Shown piece after piece: positions 59,701 through 64,000 of a DNA stretch of 64,000 nt. Below the pieces are notes generated by a model that made no database searches, was not told the DNA's origin, and saw only the letters and a program-made list of their open reading frames with translations. Every line of letters begins with the position of its first letter. Positions within the stretch are counted from its first letter, which is position 1. A program made the position numbers and the translations under genes. Source of the DNA: Pasteurella dagmatis (GTDB lineage Bacteria; Pseudomonadota; Gammaproteobacteria; Enterobacterales; Pasteurellaceae); NCBI RefSeq assembly GCF_900186835.1, contig NZ_LT906448.1:806001-870000 (forward strand), in the 5' to 3' direction.

Positions 59701-61021
59701 GTGAACCAAAAGAAATTGAGCCATTAGCTGTAGTTGGGGTTCCTGTAGGATTTGGTGTCACATTGCCATAACTAGCATTTTTGAAATTAATCATTGTGTC
59801 ATTGGTATTTACATCGCTAGTTTTTGCACCTTGTCCTAATGCAACGGAGTTCTGATGAGTTGCATTAGCGCCTGTACCTATCGCAACGGCATGCTCTGCA
59901 GAAGCTGTCGCATTGAGACCGAAAGTGGCAGCTCCTGTTTTAATAGCACCGCCTTTTTCATCTACTTGACCTTCATTTGTTGTCGCATTACCGGCACCTT
60001 GCTTATTGTCCCCAGTGTTAACATGTGCATATATATTTCTTTCTGAACGCTCTGTAAGAATTTTCGCAATACTGTATAGCTGTGAGCCATTAACAGCATC
60101 CGTTGAGTCTGCAGAAACTTTACCTGGTGCAATATTTTTTAATTGACGCTCTGCACCTTTCCCCCCAAAAGAAACAATATCACCATCTAAAACTTGCTCA
60201 CCACCAGCCCAAGTAAAATTAGTCTTGCCTATTGACACATTACTCTGTTTCGTTCCTTTATTACTTCCATCAGCTATTGCTCCCCCCCCAATAGCGATTG
60301 AGTTTGCTAATGTAGCTGTAGCCCCAGAGCCTATAGCAACAGTGTTAGTTGCTCCTGCCTTGGAATTTGTACCTAAAGCCAATGATAAATCTTGTGCATT
60401 AGCTTTTACCCCAATTGCTACTGCTAAAGTTTGGCTTTTAGTATTTATATAACTTAAATCTAAATCCTGCCCAGTTAAATCTTTATATGCATTTTGAATA
60501 GAGCCGCTTTTAGAATTACCTAAATTATCAATATAATTAGTCTGTTTCTTCGCAGCCTCTTTCAGATCATCTCCCCCTATAGCTATAGATGAATCCCCCT
60601 CAGCAATAGTATTACCACCTATAGCAATAGATTGATCTCCTTTAGCCCAAGCTCCGTCATTAGCACCATTGCCAGAGCCAATCGCTATGGACTGGTTAGT
60701 ATTTCGACCTGAGATACCAGCTTGAGCGTTTTTACCAATAGCTATTTTTTGATTTCCTCCATGTACATTAGCAACATAACCAGCCCCCTTAGTAAATATA
60801 TTTAAGTTGCTAACTTCTAGCTTAACCTCTGCAGCTATTGTTTGAAGAGATATTATACTTAAAGTTATAACCGTAGCACTTAAAGAAAACTTAGATAATC
60901 TATTTTTTTCAAGACTCACTTTTTTAGCGCTCGACGATTTCACATACCCACGAGCTAGTTCTGATACCGCAACCCAAGATTGTGTTGATTTATTCCAGAT
61001 GGTTTTAAAAATATTATTCAT
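50771..61021 (-). CDS. Giant trimeric autotransporter adhesin (YadA/Hia-like)
   Basis: A 3416-residue type Vc surface fibre. Residues 1-25 form the extended signal peptide region (MNNIFKTIWNKSTQSWVAVS), followed by a hydrophobic core near 45-63. A YadA-like head with SIAIG repeats covers about 88-405, with necks near 285-320 and 437-473 (ERQLKNIAPGKV, STDAVNGSQLY). Thirteen perfect heptads (658-748) form a coiled coil. The stalk (about 800-2950) repeats large modules: GD-G-x-QYLGS units begin near 1235, 1610, 2050 and 2486, and KVATxGDLQ units near 1850, 2300 and 2770. A second head lies near 3010-3200. The last 100 residues are the membrane anchor ending GGASVGYKF. It probably mediates adhesion. 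It follows glgP on the same strand. Confidence 0.95.
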   Translation of the reverse strand: MNNIFKTIWNKSTQSWVAVSELARGYVKSSSAKKVSLEKNRLSKFSLSATVITLSIISLQTIAAEVKLEVSNLNIFTKGAGYVANVHGGNQKIAIGKNAQAGISGRNTNQSIAIGSGNGANDGAWAKGDQSIAIGGNTIAEGDSSIAIGGDDLKEAAKKQTNYIDNLGNSKSGSIQNAYKDLTGQDLDLSYINTKSQTLAVAIGVKANAQDLSLALGTNSKAGATNTVAIGSGATATLANSIAIGGGAIADGSNKGTKQSNVSIGKTNFTWAGGEQVLDGDIVSFGGKGAERQLKNIAPGKVSADSTDAVNGSQLYSIAKILTERSERNIYAHVNTGDNKQGAGNATTNEGQVDEKGGAIKTGAATFGLNATASAEHAVAIGTGANATHQNSVALGQGAKTSDVNTNDTMINFKNASYGNVTPNPTGTPTTANGSISFGSQGKERQLHNVAAGRITATSTDAINGSQLYHVAKNLGFNIYQGNTPKSRINNDSVVKFVDGTYTTAVVTSQNGNATVKFDVNVTAISDASTKTAQDYTVLQGNGLAKTSEVVTAINNSGFILKSSANVTGHAVTNGDSVTINKGKNIEIEQSGSNITIKTVDSPNFTSVTATDSIGVTSGPTINASGIEMMNKKLTGLEAGSAPNDAVNMGQLNQVKQTAETAKNTADVAKNTADVAKNTADVAKDTADVAKDTADVAKDTADAAKNTADAAKNTADVAKDTADVAKDTADAAKNTADTAKNTADEAKVLTEKNANKINSLNNKVDQGFTLKAAQSGSGVANDNNAADNKFSLGETLTLTAGDNVDITRTSSNFTIAISKTPTFTSVDINNGPTINTDGINMKDKKITGLKNGDSDTDAVNLSQLNTTKAIADAAKDKADQNSQVIDANKANITTLQAGWTIENSDASVSKAIKANNKVKFENSNNVNATVTNTTDGAILSFIARTADITTNTAGDIVLPTDEHALAKAKNVAESINNSGFIIEKQASSQSIPSQVAKVKNNHKVNFKEGNYTTVSVDHKDTDNRTNVTFDVVIQDIENNATSGLANAKPLNQPNKKGITTAESVANAINNAVSKSGFMLNINDEANNVGEKITPSSVVKIKQGDNILVTRNNSTVTIKTVDTPTFKDLSLKSNTNSTPIKLTSNDGNALTLGGGKSGSDPIKLTNIADAAISDSSKDAVTGKQLNDLAKKLGLTPTDTSFGSPNFTPIKGKEGNDGAIPTSFKDALDKITSGLNQGLTFGGDQGTSATQYLGSIYNVKATTSTISDNGKNFVGNNLKTYYSKDNSGNGLLSIGLSENPEFKSVVFKNGSDQVTVTPTADGLRFGKNVNTGADDSVKLTNLAEGNVSSTSKEAVTGKQLHATNERIRTLEGGWQIAGDSLTKVEDIKAGTNKVNFVNSTNIESSVTKANGGANVSFTVKTTDISVDTTTGAVTEVNDTNKLVTAKNVSQALKNVGWIATASADNGGILEGSASNEKVSSGNTVTFKAGKNLKIKQAGKEFTYSTLDEVNFTKVTATNSIGIENGPALSTTGLDMSNKNISGLADGEITTDSKEAITGAQLKDLADKLGITPNGKNFTSPTFNPIKDKDGNNGTTPTSFKDALDKLTEGINKGFTFGGDTGSATQYLGSRYNVKAAVSTISANGNTFIGKNLKTEYTNQSGDGLLSIGLSETPDFKSITLSDGTNNYLTLEKDPNDNSGKITGLTNRDATKNTDYGTNSNAGRAATEGAVKELSDRVKQSDNTSPFNYVDNNGNQLTKAKDGNFYPKDSVEPDGSVKKGEESKKVEPQNVVVKIKDATPMPITNVRSGLGLDGKSDNNDAVGTPSKPKAIGVDKAKSVITNLLTTDGANLNKVATVGDLQALAQAGLDFSGNVGTDVHRPLGSKLEILGKDGVTSVTGYSSDNLVTETANNKLYIKFKEKPEFKGITVKEGDDKPQIELNSTDGLVVKSNSTDSTPVKINGSGIDVGEGKISNLKDANIANDSKDAVTGKQLKDLADKLGVSVDTTNNTFAEPIFNEKIKDANGTDTNVVKPTTFKGAIDNIVSALNRGLSFIGDIGDGTQYLGSKFAVKATTDAIVDNTKNFVGKNLKTKYSITDGNGTLSIGLSETPDFKSITLTDGANATPYLTLGKDDAGNRGKITGLTNRTTDSNDYGTGDNVGRAATEGAVKKLSDTVNLNNDSSPMTYADAISGEKLVKGKDDKFYKPADLEGATYDPNSKIYTKNGRPVTSVTDVVVKSKDLKPMTNVASGLNPDKIGKVTDQTVYEPNKGIKPEAAINLISGADGLLTITDAGKLNKVATIGDLQAAAQAGLNFKANKGTDIHRSLGSTLSILGKEGVSDADIESKYSTENVVTEIKDDKLYVKIKDIPKLKGLELNSGEADAKSISMTPDKDGTKLKLSTSTAGKDSVTLDGIADGNIADGSKEAVTGNQLKDLAKNLGVGINPDGKNFINPTFASIKAANGTESTAPTTLKGAIDNTIEAVNRGLGFAGDEGNGNQNLGSTFNVKSTETVITKDNKNFVGKNITTRYVKDDATGNGTLSIGISERPDFKEITLSKDGDSKPFLTIGEDTDNTDKPTTGKITGLTARDLSSNGYGVGDNVGRAATEGAVKDLYDKVKSNEGSSPFEYRDEAGNKLVKVGDKYYSEKDLAGKHIVDGKIFNDPVVKKDDKYYVAGPDGKPKLGTDGQPIMTEATTATIKDKAPATASNKQLTDISNVRSGLGLDGKSETNSVDGSPAEPKAISVEKAKEVIAGKDGKSGLLTTEGAPLNKVATIGDLQAVAKAGLTFKGNNTDAEVHRPLGTTLDIKGEARESTGTSGKNVYVEANANDNSLTVKIKETPEFKGLELKDGNTNAIKFTPSDVANKDNPAQKEPVLTLSSGIGADNKPGTVKLSGISNGDISPTSKDAVNGSQVFALSRGEIPKIEDKQIIITQPDGSTTVIDAKNVIVDDKGNPLLKTYNVEGQGEHIENSVISAIRNMNTEGIKFFHTNDGRKKKERPQEQGLNEQDSSAGGEYATAVGYRANAAGMNGIAFGSDAVAGKILEEKEVTITERVNGKDVVTKRKVRVVEGVKNAIAIGAGARASNDNTISIGSGNEVNGKNSGAIGDPSYINADNAYAIGNNNKIETTSEKTFVLGNNVTVTTARSVFLGDAVGYVAADNKAGTTKGNAEYSEQKIGETTYKYAGGKANEVVGVVSVGNVKQDGAMETRRIQNVAPGLISDKSTDAINGSQLYAVMDSGWNLKAEEVDGTSGKVTKGKADTTKVSIGKTVKVRAGNNVEIAHNKDESIDISTSMAPTFNSLNVNPGGTVNMGGNRVQNVGNAVEAGDAVNYGQFKAEMGKLDSRLQAGIAGAVASGTLVQAFNPNESLVAVGAGTYRGKSAVALGYSRVSDNGKIIIKVTGSTNTYGDVTGGASVGYKF
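58778..59050 (-). repeat. Thirteen tandem 21-bp repeats coding heptads
   Basis: Thirteen consecutive 21-bp units encode heptads TAxxAKx, mostly TADVAKN, TADVAKD and TADAAKN (residues 658-748). Most units contain CTGCAG. The units differ at few bases, mostly at the V/A and N/D positions. Copy-number change would lengthen or shorten the coiled coil without shifting the frame. Confidence 0.95.
60282..60289 (-). repeat. In-frame G8 homopolymer in the autotransporter gene
   Basis: The coding strand has eight consecutive G within codons for IAIGGGAIA (residues about 243-250) in the N-terminal head. A one-base slip would frameshift the protein after about 7 percent of its length. Confidence 0.9.
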
Positions 61022-61135
61022 AAAATTCCTTACTTAAGTAGTAATATTTACTCGGTTTTTTACTGAGATGCGGGTATCAGATATAGCGGCTATACAGAGC
61101 TGAAGTTTTACTAAGTAATACATCAGGGCTGATAT

Positions 61136-61203
61136 AAAATAATTACTGAACCTGCTAAATATTGTTAGAAAATTAATGTTTAGCTTAGGTCAGTAATTAT
61201 TTT
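61136..61203 (-). terminator. Long imperfect inverted repeat between glgP and the autotransporter gene
   Basis: AAAATAATTACTGA and TCAGTAATTATTTT form a perfect 14-bp stem, extended inward with bulges (CTAAA with TTTAG). On the minus strand TTATTTTATAT follows. It could end glgP transcripts or be part of the adhesin leader. An uptake core lies beside it at 61232-61240. Confidence 0.5.
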
Positions 61204-61231
61204 GTGCATTTGCTAAATAACGGGTTTTTTA

Positions 61232-61240
61232 ACCGCACTT
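61232..61240 (-). repeat. DNA uptake sequence core after glgP
   Basis: ACCGCACTT 25 bases beyond the glgP stop. Confidence 0.85.
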
Positions 61241-61265
61241 TACACTCTTTTGGATAATTTTAGCC

Positions 61266-63722
61266 TTATTTTACGGGCTTAATTTTCCAAATTTTTTCTG
61301 CGTACTCTAAAATTGTACGATCTGACGAAAAATAACTCATATTTACAATATTTTGCAATGTACTGTCAAGCCAAGCTTCTTGATTTTGATATTTTCTATC
61401 AACTTCTTGTTGCATATCCACATAACTACGGAAGTCCGCAAATGCTTGATAATAATCGTGATATTGCAATGATTGTAATAATTGGTGATAGCGATTTGAG
61501 TCTGTTGGTGAGAAACGACCAGAAATAATTTGATCAACAACTTTACGTAACTTTTCATCATTTTGATAATAATCAAATGGACGATATCCATTACGGCGTA
61601 ATTCTTCCACTTGTTCGACTGTATTACCAAAAATGAAGATGTGCTCTTTGCCTACATTATCTAGAATTTCAACATTTGCACCATCTAATGTACCAATTGT
61701 GAGCGCACCATTTAATGCAAATTTCATATTACTTGTACCAGATGCTTCCGTACCTGCTAATGAAATCTGTTCTGAAATATCTGCCGCTGGAATAATTAAT
61801 TCCGCTAAACTTACACTGTAGTTTGGAATAAAGACAAGTTTTAAACGACCTTGTAAACGTTCATCATTATTAATGATATTTGCCACATCATTAATTAAGT
61901 TGATTGTTTGTTTAGCCGCATAATAGGCTGATGCTGCTTTACCCGCCAAAATGAATACACGTGGTACCCAATCTTTTTCTGGATTTTCAATCATTGCATT
62001 GTAACGTGCAATAATATGCAATACATTTAAGATTTGACGTTTATATTCGTGAATACGTTTTACTTGTACATCAAATAATGCGTTTGGACTTACTTCAATA
62101 CCTAATTCATTTTTAATGTAGTTCGCTAATTTAACTTTGTTGTTGTACTTAATTTGTGCAACTGCTTTTTTCAGTTCAGGATCTTGTACTTTATCTTTTA
62201 ACAAGGTTAATTGACTTAAATCTCGACGCCATTCTTTACCAATATATTTATCAAATAAAGCAGATAATTCTGGATTTGCAACCCCAATCCAACGACGTGG
62301 TGTAATACCATTTGTTACGTTAGTAAAACGTTCCGGGTAAATACGTGCAAAATCAGCAAATGTTGACGTTACCATTAAATCAGAATGGATTGCTGCTACA
62401 CCATTGACTTTGTTTGAACCAACCACAGATAACCATCCCATACGTACTTTACGATGATCACCTTCTTCAATTAATGATACTCGACGAATAAAGTCAGCAT
62501 CTGTTGTCACATAAGTACGGACATATTCTAAGAAGTAGTCATTGATTTCGAAGATCATTTGTAAATGGCGCGGTAAAATATGTGCCATCATTTCTACTGG
62601 CCAGGTTTCTAATGCTTCGGACATTAATGTATGGCAAGTATATGAGAATACACGACGAGTAATATCCCATGCTTTTTTCCACTCGAAACCTTCTTCATCA
62701 ATTAAAATTACCATCAATTCTGGAATTGCTAATGCTGGGTGTGTATCGTTTAAGTGGATAGCCACTTTATCAGCAAAGTTTTCCATTGTGTTATGAATAC
62801 GTTTATGGCGATAAATAATATCTTGTAATGATGCTGAAACTAAGAAATACTCTTGGCGTAAACGTAACTCACGTCCACTCCAAGTAGAATCATCAGGATA
62901 TAAAACACGTGAGATATTTTTACTTAAAGTGCGGTCTTGGACAGCTGCAAAATAATCCCCTTTGTTGAAGTCAGCAAGATCAAAACGATCACCTGCATAG
63001 GCACCCCATAAACGCAGTGTTGCCGCAGAATCATTTGCATAACCTGGGATCATTTGGTCATATGCTAAAGCTACGACTTCTTCTTTACTTGTCCAAATAC
63101 ATTTTTTACCTTCAAAATGGATACCTCCACCAAAACGGATTGTGTGGCGTTTAGAAGGACGAATAAATTCCCAAGGTGCACCTTTATCTAACCATGCGTC
63201 TGGAGTTTCAACTTGGTGACCATCTTCAATTTCTTGCTTGAACATACCATATTCATAACGGATGCCGTATCCCACACCTGGTAACGCAAGTGTTGCAATA
63301 GAGTCCATAAAGCACGCAGCTAAACGACCTAAACCACCATTACCTAAACCTGGATCGACTTCTTTCTCAAGCACATCTTCCAAATTAACATTTAATTCAG
63401 CAAGTGCTTCTTTTGCTACATCGTAAACACCTTCTGCAAGCATTGCATTAGAAAGGGTTCGACCAATCAAAAACTCCATTGAAAGGTAATAGACTCGACG
63501 TGTTTCTTCATTTCTTGCTTGACGAGCCGTGGTGATCCAACCTTCAGTCACAAAATCACGAACAGCATACAATGTTGCATTTAACCAATCACGTTGGCTT
63601 GCTTCTTTTGGTGAACGACCTATAGAGAAGATCAATTTTGAAACAATACTTTTTTTCAAAGAATCGACAGTAATTTCTGGGCGATTATAGAGAAAAGGAG
63701 AATCAAAGTTATCCATAATCAT
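61266..63722 (-). CDS. glgP: Glycogen/maltodextrin phosphorylase
   Basis: Releases glucose-1-phosphate from glycogen chain ends. The 818 residues show the family signatures [19 protein letters not shown] (near residue 125), [18 protein letters not shown], and the pyridoxal-phosphate lysine in [20 protein letters not shown]. The start is MIMDNF; AGGAG lies 13 bases before it, rather far, so the second ATG six bases downstream is an alternative only on spacing grounds. It follows glgA in the same direction, as in the H. influenzae glg operon. Confidence 0.96.
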   Translation of the reverse strand: MIMDNFDSPFLYNRPEITVDSLKKSIVSKLIFSIGRSPKEASQRDWLNATLYAVRDFVTEGWITTARQARNEETRRVYYLSMEFLIGRTLSNAMLAEGVYDVAKEALAELNVNLEDVLEKEVDPGLGNGGLGRLAACFMDSIATLALPGVGYGIRYEYGMFKQEIEDGHQVETPDAWLDKGAPWEFIRPSKRHTIRFGGGIHFEGKKCIWTSKEEVVALAYDQMIPGYANDSAATLRLWGAYAGDRFDLADFNKGDYFAAVQDRTLSKNISRVLYPDDSTWSGRELRLRQEYFLVSASLQDIIYRHKRIHNTMENFADKVAIHLNDTHPALAIPELMVILIDEEGFEWKKAWDITRRVFSYTCHTLMSEALETWPVEMMAHILPRHLQMIFEINDYFLEYVRTYVTTDADFIRRVSLIEEGDHRKVRMGWLSVVGSNKVNGVAAIHSDLMVTSTFADFARIYPERFTNVTNGITPRRWIGVANPELSALFDKYIGKEWRRDLSQLTLLKDKVQDPELKKAVAQIKYNNKVKLANYIKNELGIEVSPNALFDVQVKRIHEYKRQILNVLHIIARYNAMIENPEKDWVPRVFILAGKAASAYYAAKQTINLINDVANIINNDERLQGRLKLVFIPNYSVSLAELIIPAADISEQISLAGTEASGTSNMKFALNGALTIGTLDGANVEILDNVGKEHIFIFGNTVEQVEELRRNGYRPFDYYQNDEKLRKVVDQIISGRFSPTDSNRYHQLLQSLQYHDYYQAFADFRSYVDMQQEVDRKYQNQEAWLDSTLQNIVNMSYFSSDRTILEYAEKIWKIKPVK
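62927..62935 (+). repeat. DNA uptake sequence core in glgP
   Basis: AAGTGCGGTCTTGG, antisense within glgP. Confidence 0.85.
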
Positions 63723-63848
63723 AATTATTTTTACACTCCTAGTTATTTTTAAAAACGGTGCAATTTAGTCATTTTTGACTAAAAATGCAACAGATTTTTA
63801 TTAAAAAATCTCAAAAAATCCAATTCACACAATTTGTGTCAACATGTA

Positions 63849-64000
63849 TTAAATTGATAAAATACGCTGATATAACTCTTTATATCCCATTGCAGCGTTG
63901 CGCCAGCTAAAATCTTTTTCCATAGCAGTACACCTTACAGCAAACCATAAACGTTGTTTTTGCCATAAAGTAAAGGTATTTGCGATTGCTTGGCGTAATG
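63849..64000 (-). CDS. glgA: Glycogen synthase, C-terminal end (partial)
   Basis: Only the last 49 codons are in the window; the gene continues past the right edge. The stop TAA is at 63851-63849. The frame reads LRQAIANTFTLWQKQRLWFA, then AMEKDFSWRNAAMGYKELYQ, matching the C-terminus of GlgA, where AMxxDFSWxxAAxxYxELY is the family ending. The enzyme extends glycogen from ADP-glucose. About 126 bases separate it from glgP. Confidence 0.85.
   Translation of the reverse strand, partial: LRQAIANTFTLWQKQRLWFAVRCTAMEKDFSWRNAAMGYKELYQRILSI

Noticed and set aside
51201..60452. Several plus-strand open frames opposite the autotransporter
   Set aside because: They follow the codon periodicity of the repeated minus-strand gene, recur at equivalent places of the repeats and lack ribosome binding sites.
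1..64000. Tetranucleotide phase-variation tracts typical of Haemophilus
   Set aside because: No run of several identical tetranucleotides was seen; the G8 tract in the adhesin is the only clear simple-repeat candidate.

Overview
The window is chromosomal DNA of a Pasteurellaceae bacterium of the Haemophilus/Aggregatibacter group. It is AT-rich, carries at least 26 exact copies (counted by eye) of the Haemophilus-type DNA uptake core AAGTGCGGT or its complement, and most of its housekeeping proteins look closest to H. influenzae or E. coli homologues. The species cannot be fixed from sequence alone. A type-B-like PutA, a PbpC and a 3416-residue trimeric autotransporter suggest something other than a typical H. 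influenzae strain (inference).

Layout. 0-9.3 kb: patatin-like lipase, rplY (with a likely L25 leader), a DedA membrane protein, bioD, a ROK-family repressor lacking the zinc site, asnS, pbpC and rsmI. 9.3-12.7 kb: the lpoA-yraN-diaA-dolP cluster, in the same order as E. coli yraMNOP and divergent from rsmI. 12.7-17.3 kb: ribE, a MATE exporter, an oxidoreductase and pykA. 17.5-20.8 kb: a small decayed integrative element in tRNA-Val(GAC), with one intact P4-type integrase, the wreck of a second integrase, a broken minus-strand gene and an outer-membrane barrel gene. 20.9-24.8 kb: thrS, whose leader appears to carry an anticodon-arm mimic, and a DppA/HbpA-type binding protein. 25-36 kb: two proteins of unknown function, the put pair (putP-putA), a fructosamine-kinase-like protein with a changed catalytic residue, an OmpA-type lipoprotein, sohB and azoR. 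36.3-44.4 kb: all trp genes as three adjacent units (trpEG, trpDC-ydfG, trpBA), each behind a promoter of identical geometry overlapped by a TrpR-like operator. 44.4-50.6 kb: can, a 26-residue YnhF-like membrane peptide, purR, ppc and an orphan AfuA/FbpA-like binding protein. 50.7-64 kb: the giant autotransporter adhesin, then glgP and the end of glgA, all on the minus strand.

Working together. The trp genes form a local TrpR regulon without room for an E. coli-style attenuator at trpEG or trpDC. putP and putA import and oxidise proline. lpoA, pbpC, diaA and dolP concern envelope growth and replication timing. Inverted pairs of uptake sequences serve as intrinsic terminators at several convergent gene ends. 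The autotransporter has no uptake core over about 10.5 kb, carries thirteen tandem 21-bp heptad repeats and an in-frame G8 tract, and is the best candidate here for a variable surface structure. The most interesting regulatory signals are the thrS leader, where a 7-nt loop reading CUCGUAU copies a threonine anticodon loop, and the three matched trp promoters.
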